This document shows, piece after piece, positions 36,612 to 49,886 of a DNA stretch of 64,000 nt. The notes beneath the pieces are model-generated. The model saw only the letters and a list, made by a program, of their open reading frames with translations, was not told the origin of the DNA and ran no database searches. This DNA is from Tetrahymena elliotti 4EA (Eukaryota; Ciliophora; Oligohymenophorea; Hymenostomatida; Tetrahymenidae): assembly GCA_000231825.2 (NCBI GenBank), contig JH720293.1:1116001-1180000 (forward strand). The letters are read 5' to 3'. The first letter of the stretch is position 1, and each line of letters opens with the position of its first letter. Made by a program: the position numbers and the translations under genes.

Positions 36612-39032
36612 AATAAATCAAGGGCTAACTTTAAAAAAAATAAAATACTGTTATATAAATAATTTAAACATATTGTTTAGATTATAAAACTCTATAAAAA
36701 TGAATAATTTTAGTTAAATTTCTATTCTTTATTTGTATTTATTCATTCATTCACTCATTAAAAACTTGATATTCAACTTGATAGCAAATAAATATTTATT
36801 TCAATATTCTAATTTTATTTAATTTATTTATTTTTTGATTGCTTCATATTTTTTATCCAAACAGCTTCAAGAAGCAAGCTTAATGGTTAAATAAGTACTT
36901 TTTGTTTAAAAATTTTAAAAATCAAAAAAATCTAATTGAAAAAATGAGGAATACCTCAAACAAAAATAAAAATGAACACCTAGAATTTTATATTTTGTAA
37001 ATTTTAGGCATGAAATAAATCTTGTAAAAGCTAACTGTAACTTTATTTTTGAAATTAAAATAAAAGATACTACTTATTCTATTCCTATTTTATGCTCTAA
37101 AACATAGAGCAACAATTATTGTCATAAAATAGATTTCAAAAATTTGAGTTATTTCTTGTTTATTTGCAAAAAGCTTTACAAAATTTGATTACAATCAATA
37201 TCAGTAATTATTAGCTTCTTTTAATAAATAATTTCAATATGTTTATTTTTTATTTATTGACGTATTTAGGTAGGCAGATAGAAACTAATTATGATGCTTA
37301 TAACATTTTGTTTCTTAATTTACATTCAAGCAATTTGTTTCTTACTTTTAAAAAAGTAAATTTTGAACTAAAAGCTTTCTTTTTGATTTCCCTTCGAAAC
37401 CTTGCTTTCCTAAATCAAATCTAAAAGAATATTTTCAATCAAAACTTTTTTTTAAGTCAAAGTAAAATTTAAAAAATAATTTGATTTATTTTCATTCATT
37501 TAACCACCAAAGTTGTTTTTACGTCTCAGCTTTTTTTAAATAACAATCTACATTAAAAAATATATAATTTTTGCTAATGAGTATATCAATAAAAAATGTT
37601 TTTTTCCATTGAATCTCCCACTATTAATTTTAATTTCACAAAATCTTTTAAATATTTTTTAAATTTCTGAAAAAATATTAAAATAAAGGTGATTAAGTAA
37701 CCAAAGAAAATAAGCTATTTTAAATCTTAAATGAATAAAAAAAAGAAGGAAAAATTTTATTTTATATCATAGAGGTAGGTTGATTATGAATATCTTCACA
37801 AATATCCCTCTTTACTATCTAATAACTTTTAGCTTCAAGAAAAATATCAAGATATTCTTTATTAAATGAGATAATATAAGACAAATTGGTAAGATTTGCT
37901 TGCAGACTTAAAATTATTATCTAGCTTTTTAAATTTTATATCCACAACACATTAATATTGAAATAACTTTTGATTTACTATAATTAGAATTTATATGATC
38001 AAGCTTAGTTAATTTTAATTTTTCTTCAATATTAATTCCTTTTTTACTGTTTTATCACTAATCAACAAATGTTTATTTTTACAATAAAATTAACAATTTT
38101 AAGTAGAAACTTTCTATTTGTTTATAAACATGTATGTAAAGACAGTTTAAAATAATTCCCTTTTTTTTGGCAATATCAAGCCTATTTTCATTCAGCATTT
38201 TCTTATTATATATTTCTAATATATTATTATGATTTGTAGCAATAATATATTAATCAATATAATCTTTGTTCTTAAATTCCAAAGTAAAATTCTTATTTAT
38301 CAAATAATTTACCAATTTATCAAAATTAAAAAAGCTTGTAAATAATCTAGAATTAATTTAATTAATCTAAAAAATAGTGAAAAACTATTCTGACTATAAT
38401 TGGCTAGTACAAAACAATTAATAACACACTACTTTTTTGTTAATAATCTTATTATAAAATAAAATTTAAAATATCTTTAATCTACTTACTCATAAAAACT
38501 TCACACTTTTACAAAAAATTTGTTTAGGTAGACGGATTAAAACTGAGTTTTTAATTTTTTAAACCTTCATATTATCACCACAAGTTAAAAGATATCTTTT
38601 TAAAAAATTTTGATTTTAACTAATCTAAAAAAGATTTAGGTTAAAAAATATAAAAACTAGAATTTATCTTCTACCAAAAAATCCATACTTATTATTTTCT
38701 TTTTGTTTTTTAAACAATCAGATAAAGTAATAAATAAAAATATCATTCAAATACTTATTTCTTTACAGTTTTTTCAATCTGTTTTTGATAAATATTATAC
38801 TAAGGATTAATAGTTCATAAAACTTGATTAAATTTTTTTGACTTTATTTTTAAAAGTAGATAATTTTAATAAAAGAATTAATTTTCTCGATTTTATTGGA
38901 TTTTACAATGATATTTGGATATATAATTATATATTTTGAACAGTAAAAGTAAATTTATATATTTTATGGTAGAAAATATTTTAGAGGGTATGTAAAGATT
39001 GGGTATATTTATTTACTTATTGATAAATTACT
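36612..39032. other. Intergenic spacer between convergent genes
   Basis: 2.4 kb of A+T-rich sequence after the ceramide synthase stop. A small inverted repeat TGCTCT/AGAGCA lies at about 37095. Nothing else supported. Confidence 0.55.
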
Positions 39033-41687
39033 TCATTCAAGAATAATAACTTAATCAACTTCCTACTCTTATTCACCCTTTTTCTTAACTAGTATATTGC
39101 TCTCCTCAAGTAATTTTGCTCTTTCAACATCATCGATTGTTTTTTATTGATTTTCTTATTACTTTTGTTGATTAGGTTATACAACTTCTTGTTAATCCTG
39201 TTTCTTTTATGAGCTTGATTCCTAATTTTTTATGTTTTCATTTTAATTCTCTTTTTCTTGTTATTAAATCTATTCTTATTACACTTTTGAGCCCTACAAT
39301 TTAGAATCTTGAATTTAAGATTTACTATTTTTCTTTTCTTTTTTAGGTTTCTCTTCTACATCTTCTTCTTCTGATGATGATAACTGCTCTTCATCCCTTT
39401 ATTTTTTAGAGCTCATTTTAGATTTTTTTTTAGAGAGCTTCATTTTTTTCTTTTTTTTACGTTCTGATTCACTGTCGCTATTATCATCCTCTTCTGAAGA
39501 AGAGTTATTATCACGATTTTTACTTATCTTAGATTTTTTTAATTTACTTTTTGAAACATCTTCCTCAGTTTCTTCAATCATTTGGGATATCAACTATTTC
39601 ATTTAATTCTTTTATGAAATTTATAAAGGGACTGTATCTAATTGTTTAATAGAATTTTGCGTTTTGACAGTATCACCAAAATGAGCAATAGAACCATCAT
39701 GTTTCACTTAGACATTAGTAAGTGTTTTTGAAGCACCAGCCGCAGCTATCTTTATTTAGTTTTCAATCTATAAATTTTTTAATCTTTCTTCTTCTTCCTT
39801 CTTTGCTTATGCTGCTTTCTCCCTATCTTGTTATTCCTTAATTCTTTATTTTCTATCATTCTCTTCTTTTATGTCCAATTCTGCCTTGAAAGCATCATAT
39901 TTTTTTCTCTCTTCTAAATAAAGTTTTTACCTTACAGGTTTATCTCTATTATTATTGCATTGATTCAATATTTCCTTCTCTACTTCTATTTTGATAGAGC
40001 GACGAGAATAATCTTCTACTTTGAAGCAGCACGAAAGACAAGAAAAGCAACTAAATATACCAAAGCAGCATGTGAAACAGCTATGAGCTTCATGAAGTAA
40101 ATCATAATCTGTATTTCCTGAGACTGATAAATTTAATATAGTACTGTTACTCAAGAGGGCTATTGCAAAATTCTAAACTTTATCAAATGGAAACTGATTG
40201 TTTTTCATCTCATAAACTTAAAAAGGTTTATTAAGAACAATAGCAAAAAGAATTTTATATGATTCTACACCAAGACTTCCTTGATTTTCATTTCTTATGA
40301 TTTTTTCCATCTCATGCTAGTCACTACCCTCCTCATTGATTTTTTTATCAATTAAAAATTTTTTGTTTTTATGTTATTCTTTATTCCAGTTTAGATAGAT
40401 TTCATTAAGATTAGTTTTCATATAATCTAATTCAAAAATTAAAGAAGAGAAATCAGTATCAGAAAGGCGTCGGTAAACAAACATTTTTTATTAGGAACAA
40501 CATTTTTTTTTTGTTATTTTTTCACAGTAAGTTAAATCATCTAGTATAACACATTAAAGACTATTTGATCGGGAAAGGGCATCTTTGAGCAATTAAATGC
40601 CATCAGCTCTAGAGAAGGATTCATTTTTTAAAATAGAGCAGCCTCCCAAATCTAAATACTCGACATCTCCATTCATTAGAATATTCCCCAATTATGTGAT
40701 AATTGAATGTGTAAGAGTCAAACCAGATAAGTTTATCATTTTTAAATGTCTAATATTTGCTGATTAAGAAATCAAGTTTAAAAAGATATCCAAGTTCTTG
40801 TAGGCTTTCCACTTCATTATTTTAAGATTATCAGATTTGATTTAGTTTATTTAAATATGAGTTTTTTTTTTTAAATTATAATGAGGATTTTAAAAGTTTC
40901 CAAGAGTTGCGTGAAAGTCGTTGGTAACTTAAGCATATTAAAAAGATAAGTCTAAATAATGTATAGACCCATTATTAAAAGGATTCTTTTCTTTGCACTC
41001 CTCCCTAAATTTTTTTCCATCAAAAAAGAAATCAAAAGAGAGACAGGACAAAGAATTACCTTCCTCAAAAAATGCTACAATTTACTCATACTTTAATTTT
41101 TCTTCTTTCTCTATCTAGCGAAACCTTCCTGCTTTTCCAAGTTTCCTGTCTTATTTTCTTTATTTAAAATAAGCTTCCAAGCTATTAGAAATTGATTCTT
41201 GCAATTCTTTTTTACTTGCCACATTTCCTTCTTAAAGAGCGCTTGTAGGATTAATGCAAATATGAAGACCTGGATTTTCTTCGTGATTCATTTAATTAAT
41301 ATCAACCTTATTTTGATACATAGTAAGTTTAACAGTAGCAGCAGATTAGGTTATGGTAGGCTTGGTCAGAGTATTTTAAGTCAATCTATTAAAATTAGTT
41401 TGAACTCTAGATCTCCTTGTGATCAGTGGAATAATTTGGTCCTTATTTTTAGGCATATATCGTTTTGCAACACAGTAATTTATTATTTTTTATACTATAT
41501 TTTCTCTCTCATATTAAACACCTGTCAAACCAAGTTGCTTCACCTTCTAGAGTAGCTTTTCTACAATATTATTTTGAGCAATCTAGTTTGAATACTCTGA
41601 AAAAGATAAGAGAACAGAAGCTTAGTACTCTGAATATTCTATCATAGCTTTTTAAAAATCATATTTACCCAACTACACTCCTGCCAT
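39033..41687 (-). CDS. LRR-like protein with Cys-rich cluster and charged tail, 884 aa
   Basis: Single exon, ATG 41687-41685 to TGA 39035-39033, 885 codons. Residues about 311-400 read as ribonuclease-inhibitor-type leucine-rich repeats (RHLKMINLSGLTL, VEYLDLGGCSIL, LQCVILDDLTYC), with weaker repeats before and after (SIHYLDLSF, LNEIYLNWN, TILNLSVSGN). A cysteine cluster at 537-554 has the pattern C-x2-CC-x5-C-x2-C-x2-CC and could be palmitoylated or bind metal. Residues about 570-640 are a highly charged helix (KKEEEERLKN). The tail from about 699 is Lys/Ser/Glu-rich low complexity with many Gln. An unrelated F-box was looked for at the N-terminus and not seen. Function unknown; LRRs suggest protein binding. 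Confidence 0.75.
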
Positions 41688-44168
41688 TTTTTGAAAGAAG
41701 ACAACACTATTTTATTTCTTTTTTTATTTTGATTTTAATTTAATATTACTATTTTTTATTGTTGCTTTTTTTATTATTTATTTTTTTTTAACAAAAGCAC
41801 GAATATATAAGCTATGACCTCAACTAATCTTTTCCTAATAACTCAAACTAAATTTCACTTTCAATACTTGAAACCTAAATAGATAATAATAAACTTCTAA
41901 AAAGAGAATTGATAGATGTTACGCATAAAAGAAGAAAAAATAAAATAATAGATTTGATGATAAGAAAGAGCTAATTGGAGAGGAAAACAGATAATCTTTA
42001 TTAACATACAAACAATAAAAATAAATATTCCCTATTTTTTATTTAAAATCAAAAGTTCCTGTTTCAAAATCTAAATACAAAAATGATTATCCCCATCAAA
42101 TCATAATTTATTGTAATAATAATTATTACTTTTGTACTCTATCTAATAAAATTTGTCTTCATTTCTGCTTAACTTACAAAAATATGTAACATAAATAAAT
42201 TTTAATTCATTCATTTTTTAGGAAAGAATTTTCCTTTCTTTTTATTTGTTCATTTTATCATTGATAAATCAAATAAAATTATTTCTTTTTTCAAAAAAAT
42301 CTTGTAAATTTCTTCAATTTGTAGCAGGATCATACATGGGGAATTGAAATTATTTAGGAAAACCATCAAGTATTATAAATAGGAAAGATCTTTAAGTGCT
42401 ATGAAAATGCACATTATTGTTATAAAACTAAAACATAAATATTTTGGTAACAATCAAAGGAATAATTTTATTATTATACTTTACAAAAAAACAAGTAAAA
42501 AAAATATTTACTACTTCCACTACTAAAATAGATTTTTTAGTATAATCTAGCAAGTAGTGTCATTTGTTACATTATTTCATTCAAAAAAAAGACAAAAAAA
42601 AAGAATAATTTATAAAAAAATAAAAGCAAAAAAATAAGATTGAATTTTAGAAGGCTTTTTAAAAGTAATTATAAACAATTTAAGTATTTTTAAAATTTAT
42701 AGGTTACTGACAATCATAGTTTACTTTTAAGTATGCATTTAAAATATCTTTTTTCTCAATTTGTCGCATGTCTTCATTTCTACTTTTTCGATTTGGAATA
42801 AAAAAAAGTAGTTTTGAGGAGAAAATTTTTAGAGAGAGAAAAAATAAAAATCCCAAAATCAAATCTGCCTTGTCTATTAAAAGAATAAAAATATATTTTC
42901 AAATGTTTGTTACAACACAATCAATTTACAGATATTTAAAAATGCTGATTTCACAAGATAATTTCTCTAAATTTAAAAAAAACAAATCTATTTATGAGAT
43001 TATTTTACTCAAGACTTTAAAAAGAAAATAATTTTAAATTAATAAAGTTTAGTTTAATAAAGTTTTAGAAATATCATTAAAATCCCTCTCTAAATTTATA
43101 TGTTTTGAAAGTTACTCAAACAAAGAAAGAGATATATAAAAGCTTTTTCTCAAACTTAATTAATTTTTTCTTTTTTGTATAAAATTCTTTATTTAGTAAA
43201 AGAATTATTAATTTTAGAAGGAATTAATAATATTTTAAAAATCAACTGGTGAAAAATAGTAAAAATTTAAAGGAATTTGATGTAAAATAATAATTTCAAA
43301 AGATAGAAAATAAAGTTTTAGGATAATAGTTAAAAAATTTAGCAACTTAGAATTGTTAATAGCAAAATTTAAAATAGGTACCTTTCTAAATAATAATTCC
43401 TTGAATAATTGACTCTATTTTTGTAATTAAGATCAAGAAATAGTCAAAATAACTGTTGTCTACTATCATAAATAAGTGCAGTAATAAAAAAAATAAATGA
43501 TCATCATAACAATTATTTGGTTAAATTTTCTTTTTCTTCCTTTTACTTATATACAAAGGTGGGGATGACAAGATACTAATCAAATATCTTAAAATATAGT
43601 TGCTACTTATTTATTTAATTCAAAAATTTTATAAAAATAAGGTTTTAAGAAATTTAGGTCTGACAATAAGTTTTTGATTTAATTTTGATAATTTCATAAA
43701 AATAGATTAAAATTTTAATTATTATTTATCAAATTCTATTATTAAATATTAAATACAATTAATTTTTTCTTTTGAGTAAACCCATTCAAAAACATAGTGA
43801 TATCAAATCACTAGATTGTTGTATGGCATTCTATTTTAAATGGAGAATTTAAGAAGTTTTAAAGTGGATTTCTTAGCAGTTAATATTACAAATTTTTTGA
43901 TACCATTTTTCAATATTAATTCTTTGATAAGAATTAAATATAAAATTTATTTGTTTGTACTTATTTTTTTTCTTTCAACTATTTTTGACTCAAAAAGATA
44001 ATTTTTAACTTATAAATTAATATCAAATAATTGAGAAAATTTAATAGTAATTACAAATTATTTTTATTTTTAAGAAGGAAATTATAATTTTTATTAAACA
44101 AATAAATACTTTAAAATTTTAAAGACTTTATATATTTTTTAATATTATTGCTAACATTTAAGCTGTTA
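41688..44168. other. Intergenic spacer between tandem minus-strand genes
   Basis: 2.5 kb of A+T-rich sequence with long A and T runs. A TGA-free frame at 42768-43031 has no TAA/TAG and a composition typical of chance translation of A+T-rich DNA. No gene supported. Confidence 0.55.
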
Positions 44169-45969
44169 TCAATTCTACATATTTAAAATCATATCTATTT
44201 AATTAAATTATCTATCTTGAGATTCTAGATCTCTTCTCAATAATTTTTTTGAAGTCTTTTTTTTATTTTATGTAACTATTCTTTTCTTTTCAGGTATAGC
44301 TTTTGGCTATTTCTAGGGCTACTGTTTATTGCTTTCTTATTTATTATTATTTGTTTTTATTTTTTTCTTCTTCTTCTTTGTGCTATCTTCGCTCTCATTA
44401 CTACTATATTAATCAGATGAATACTCTTCACTCATACTTTCTTCAAAATCACTTTCATTATTTTCTTTATGATTCTAATTTCCCTTTTTCTTATTTTTAG
44501 GTTGATTTTTATCATTTTTTTAAGAGTATTTTAAAAGTTTTCTATTCTTTTTGCTATTAGCATCCATCTCGTCATCATCAATAAAGCTATCATTACTTGC
44601 ATCATCCATTTCAGAATCATATTCATCCTCAGATGTAGCAGCATTAGAATTTTTATTGTTTTATTTCTTTAAATTCATTTAATTTTTATTCTTTTTAGTT
44701 TATTCCTCTTCAAAGTTATTTTCATGAATCTCTGATAAGGAGTCATCTTCATTCAACATATTTTTTTAATTTTAATTTTTTTAAAAGCTATCTTTTTCTT
44801 CTATGTTTTTAGAATTTTAATTGCTAGGACTTAAACTGCTACTTTCATAGCTGATATCGTTAAATTAATCTTCAAAGTCTTTTAGAAATTCTTAAAAATT
44901 GATCTTTTTACCTCTTGTCTACCTTACTTTTGATGATTTTTTTTAACTATTTTTTTGCTTGTTTTATCCATTTATTTTCTTTGAATTGTTGCTATTATTT
45001 TAATTTAGATTTGCCTTTTTTATCTACCTTTTTTAGTTTTCATTTTCTCTATTGAGAACCAAAATTTATTGGTTTAAATCTACCATTTCTATCATTTTTT
45101 GCTCAAGCTAGTTCTTCAAATTTAATAATTCTTCTTTATAATTATTATTTGAATGAGTATTCAATATCTAAATTAAAAACTTTTCAAGTGCATTTATTTT
45201 GTTTTGTGTTTTAGTTTTTTCATCCTACTCTTCTAAAAAGGAATTGTCTTGGTTTAAATCTGATGTTTAAACTCCTAATTATTCTAACTGAGCCCTTGCC
45301 TACTCCTTTAACTACCCTTAAGTAAATATCTTTATAAAATCAAGTAATTTATAATAATTTTTAGCTTGTTCACAAAATTGTTCCCTTATTTTAAGATTCT
45401 CCTTAGCTAGATATTCGACCATCTCATTTAATTTTCTATTTTCTTTGAAATAGAAATCCTGTAATGAAGTAAATTCTTTTTCAAACTAATTGGATATTTT
45501 TAAAGTTTAGTTTCTATATGCCTTTATTTATGCATCCTACTCATTTACAATATTTTATAACTCTAAGTTAACTTATTTTTGATGTAATATCATTTCATCT
45601 TCTTTATCATTTAACTGTAGTAAATCCTACATTTAAACTGAAGGTTTCTTCTCAGTTAATGTCACAATTTGCATTAATCTATCTAGTTTACTATTTATAA
45701 CCTCAAAATGTAAATCAGCTGACATATAGCTTGAATCTGACTAAATTTCCTAATTCATCAGTAATCTATTTTTGCCTTTTTGTTATAATATTTGGTAATG
45801 CTTAAGAGATATTTTCACTTTTTTATTAATTAAATCTAAAACTTTACTTGATATTTAATATTCTATCAGAGTGTATTCTTTAAACAATTTGATCAAAATC
45901 TGTATAGAAATAATATTAGTTTAGCTTCAAATAATGTATTTGTTATTTATTTACAAGAAAATATTTCAT
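44169..45969 (-). CDS. Acidic coiled-coil protein, 581 aa
   Basis: Two exons, complement of 44169-45899 and 45955-45969; 1746 nt, 582 codons. The first exon is only five codons (MKYFL) followed by a 55-nt GT-AG intron in phase 0, chosen because the second-exon frame stays coding well upstream of its first Met. Residues about 60-320 are predicted coiled coil with heptads (SQFEKEFTSLQDFYF, KINALEKFLIQ, LLNLKNQLEQKMIEMVDL). The second half is acidic and Lys/Ser/Asn-rich (SEEDEYDSEMDD-like stretches, SDFEESMSEEYSS), ending in a basic KKK segment. I do not recognise a family; nuclear or cytoskeletal scaffolding is a guess. Divergent with the gene at 46271. Confidence 0.72.
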
Positions 45970-46270
45970 AAGAATCAAATAGAGCATTTAAAAATTTAAA
46001 TTTAATAATTTCTTACAATTTTTTATGAATTATAATTTGGCGGATAATTATTTCTTCATGATTTTTAAAGAAGATAAAAATTATTTTTTTCTCAACAATA
46101 TTGCTTTTTTATTTGTTAAATTTATCTGACTTTTAAACTATATTAATGAGAAGTATTTCTTGCATATTAAAAAATAAAAAATAAATTTCTTATTTAAATA
46201 TTTTGTATGGGTCATTACAAGAAATTATTAAATTTAATTAATTTTTTTAATTTACAATTTTTTATCAAAA
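45970..46270. promoter_or_regulatory. Short shared upstream region of two divergent genes
   Basis: Only 301 nt separate the start codons of oppositely oriented genes, so both promoters must lie here or overlap the genes. No motif is identified. Confidence 0.4.
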
Positions 46271-48055
46271 ATGAATTATTAGAATGAATCATAAGATTTA
46301 AAAAATAAATAAAATCAGAATGATTTTAGCTTTATAGAGAAAAAGATAAGAATACTCTAATTAGAAAAGAAAAGAAATGATAAAAGAAATAATTAAATAA
46401 GTAAGATCCTGAAGAATTCAAGAAATAAATTGTCTTCAGATTAAATATCTAGAAGAGATGATAGTTTAATGAATTTAGAGAAGCAAATTTATTAGAAGGA
46501 TAATTCAATATATCAAATGCAAAGTGAAAGCAATTACACTTAGACTGATAGTTTACTTAATTAGTCTCAAAAACATGAAATAGATGAGTAAATACATGTA
46601 TATTAATCATCTGTTGCACATAATTACTAATATTTTATTAGTTAAGTAGACTAGTAAGTTGAAGAAGAGAATATAGAAAGTTTTTCTTAGATTTTAGATT
46701 AAGTAAATAGTGAGCTTTAATTATTCTAAGATGAAATTTTAGTAGAAAATATTATCATAATTGAGAATAAAATTCTTTTCAAAGGATTAAATAAATATTA
46801 AAAAGAACCCTATATTTAGTATTTATTAGTAACTCACTTAAACAGCTTATTAGATATAATAGTATTAAAATGTTACTATGATTTAGGAAGGATATTACTA
46901 AGAGATTTAAACATTTTTAAACTTTTTGATGATTAGATAGATTAAATAGATATAACTTTAATGAATTTAAAAATTATCACAAAATGTTTAGGCATTAATC
47001 ATTCTTTTTAATTTTTAGCATCTAAAAATAAGCTATTTATCAGTGTTTGCTAAAAGATAATTAGATAATATAATTCAAGTTTTGAAGTTATGAAGTAATT
47101 TTTTGAGATATTAACTTTAATTTTCAAAGACTGTAATAATTCATAAAATATCTCTTCATTTATAAGTACAATAGATGAAATTCCTTTAAATAAAATTTAT
47201 ACATTTTTTGATGAAGAAAACATAGATATCCATTAATTCATATTAATTTAAGTTCACTTCTATCTTGAATTTGCAAAGCTCTCTTTTTTATCTAGCTAAA
47301 AATTAATTTTTAATGGTGTTTTTGAATAGATTGGTCAAATTCTTCTAGAAATTTTACAACAAAATAAAGAGAACCACGAATATTTATTAAAAAAGATTTT
47401 AAAATTTATCATTTATTAGATAAAAAATGATAGTTTAAATGCAGTTGATATTTTTATACAAAATAAAATCATCTCCTTTTAATCCAACCAAAATAAAATT
47501 CTTGTTCCCGATTATAGTTTATTTTAAAAATTTGTTGATATATTTTAATAAGAATAATATAATAGCTATGAATAAGCTTTTATAAATTAAAAAATGCTCA
47601 AGATTATAATTCTTTTGATTAAAAATTGTGATATAAACATGCATTTACCAAAGTTAATTGAAGGTGGTTGTTTAATTCTATTACAAGATATTATGAAATA
47701 GGTTTTTAACCAAGAAAATGAAGAAATTAAAATGATCTAAAATAATTAATTTGAAATAAGAGAAAAAATTATAATAAATCTATTAGACACAACCAAATAT
47801 CTATTTTAATTGCTTAAAATATATTACAACAAATTTTTAGAACTAAATTCAAATCAAAAAACTAAAATGCTAGATGAAAATTATGAAAACCAATTAAACA
47901 CTAAGTATTGGCTAAAGTCCATTTATTATTTTTATAATTAATATGCCTTGATCAACTCATAGTTTGTAAACAAGACCCAAAATAAGTCAATTTAAAATAA
48001 AATTCAAGAGATTTAATCATTATAAATGAGTTTTATTGCTCATAAAAAAATTTGA
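46271..48055 (+). CDS. Helical-repeat protein, possibly divergent importin-alpha-like, 594 aa
   Basis: Single exon of 595 codons. The N-terminus has a basic segment (IEKKIRILQLEKKRNDKR) that resembles the importin-beta-binding domain of importin alpha, followed by a Gln/Ser-rich linker. From about residue 135 to 560 the protein is all-helical with Leu/Ile-rich repeats of about 40 residues (YLLVTHLNSLLDIIV, FEVMKQFFEILTLIFKDC, MLKIIILLIKNCDINMHL), the pattern of ARM/HEAT folds. Ciliates carry many divergent importin-alpha-like proteins. The conserved Trp-Asn pairs that bind nuclear localisation signals in canonical importin alpha were not seen, so the assignment is tentative. An unrelated ARM protein is the alternative. 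Confidence 0.7.
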
Positions 48056-48417
48056 GAAAATTAGTAATTGGATACCTAAAATATTTTCTCAAAAAATTAA
48101 ATTTATATTTATTATTTATTGTTAATCAAATTAAATCAAAAAAAAATTCATTCATTTCCACATTAAAATCTATTTTTCTATTTAAAAACCTCATCAAATA
48201 TTTTAAGAAAAATCTAAAATACTTTCTTATTTTTTTAATTTTCAGATAATTGATTAAAAAATAAATTTGAATTGAGATGGAATATTAATAATTAATTTAT
48301 TGATGTCATTAGCTTTTTTAATTTTGAGATGAGGAAAAAATTTTCATAATTTTTAAAAACAAAAAAATTTAAAAAGAAAGAAAAAGGTTGAAAGATTCTT
48401 AAATTCTGAAAAACCAT

Positions 48418-48486
48418 AATCATAAATAAGTCAACAACAAGTTTTTTTAGTCCCATTGCAACATCTATTCTTACTTATTTATGATT
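48418..48486. repeat. Perfect 14-bp inverted repeat (hairpin)
   Basis: AATCATAAATAAGT at 48418-48431 is the exact reverse complement of 48473-48486, with a 41-nt loop. It heads a G+C-richer segment just as the hairpin at 11211-11287 does. Confidence 0.65.
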
Positions 48487-48714
48487 GAAGTGTAAAACAA
48501 AGAGAAATGAATTAAATGACATTTCAGATTATAAGTTTTTGACATAAAAAGTTTTTAAATCCACCCATTAATATGGTTGCAGAAATGATAGATCTCCCCA
48601 TATAATAATAAATATCAATTATTTTAAGTCTCTTTGAAGCTTCACCACTCAATATGAGGCCTTCTTCCAGTTTTATACAAATATATAAAAATATTGTTTA
48701 AAATATAGGAACGT

Positions 48715-48754
48715 CTTCTAATCTCGACTCCCTAATGCAGATCTAATAAAAAGA
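48715..48754 (+). repeat. 40-bp motif related to 11745-11784
   Basis: Starts CTTCTAATC and ends CAGATCTAATAAAAAGA; see the other copy. Same orientation and same position relative to hairpin and A-rich tract. Confidence 0.45.
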
Positions 48755-49886
48755 TAAATTAATACAAATAAAAATATTAAAAAAGAAATTAATTAAATAA
48801 TTAAAAATAAAATAAATAAATAAAATAAACAAATTAATTAATAAATAAAATAAAAAATAAATAAGATTAATTAAAAATAAAGAACAAAATTATTAAAGAT
48901 CAAATAAAACAAAGTTTTAGACAATTCTTCTTAAGACATTCTTTTATAAAAATAAATTCAAATTCATATTATAATTTAAATAACTATTTATCTCATTTAA
49001 AAATTTGGAAACTTAATTTCTTTGAAGAAATTAGAGTTTAGATAGTTATTATCAAATATTTTTTAGTTTTGTTTCAAATATTTTTAACAGAAATTTAAAG
49101 TAGTGATTATATTCATTATTGTAGTGTAAAAAGATTAGATTTTTATTTTATTTATTTTAATTTTAAAAAAATACTAAATTTTAAAAATTACCATACTTTA
49201 AGAAAATGAAATTTAAAGTATTTTGAAAAGTAAAATATGCCTAGAAAATGATTTCAATTTTTAAGAAAATTGTAAAACAAACTCGTATTAGTTTATAATT
49301 GAGATAAATTTTTATCTAATTTAAGTGTTTCTTAGAATAAAATATAGTTTAGATAGTTCTAATAAAATATGTTTTAGTTTTGTTTAAAGTATTTTGACCT
49401 GAAAATATTTGTATGAAGTTACTATTTTATTTTCTATCCAAGTACTATCTATCTAAGTAAATGTAACAAGCTTAGATTTTACATTTTATTTATTTCAATT
49501 TAAAAAAAGTACAAAATTTAATAAATTATCATTAAATATGATATTAAAATTTAATGTATTTTAATATGTATATTTTGTTTTGAAAATGATTTCAATTCTT
49601 AAAATTTTGTATGTTAATTAAGAATGAATAATTATAACTCTTGCGCACTTTGCTTTTAATTATAAAGTAAGGTCAATAAAATTTTGAATGTAATAAGTCG
49701 ATAGATAGATAATTTGGAAGAATAAGTTGTACATAAATTAATTATCTATCTATTAAATTACATACCTGTTTAAAAAAAACACTAAAAAATAAATTTATAA
49801 TTCCAATCATATAATTTAGTAAATAAAATCTTGTAATTTTATTAATTTCTAATAAATTAACTTCAAAGCATTAATTGGTAGCATAG

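Larger units (their letters stand above)
48056..49886. other. Intergenic spacer with a second hairpin-headed segment
   Basis: 1.8 kb. The part from 48418 to about 48754 is less A+T-rich than the rest, begins with a hairpin and ends with the 40-bp motif shared with 11745-11784. It is followed by an A-rich tract to about 48900. No coding frame; a TGA-free frame at 48052-48249 lacks TAA/TAG and overlaps the preceding stop region. Confidence 0.6.

Noticed and set aside
42768..43031. TGA-free ATG frame of 87 codons
   Set aside because: Composition is that of translated A+T-rich spacer (Lys, Phe, Ile) with no TAA/TAG codons and no homology pattern.
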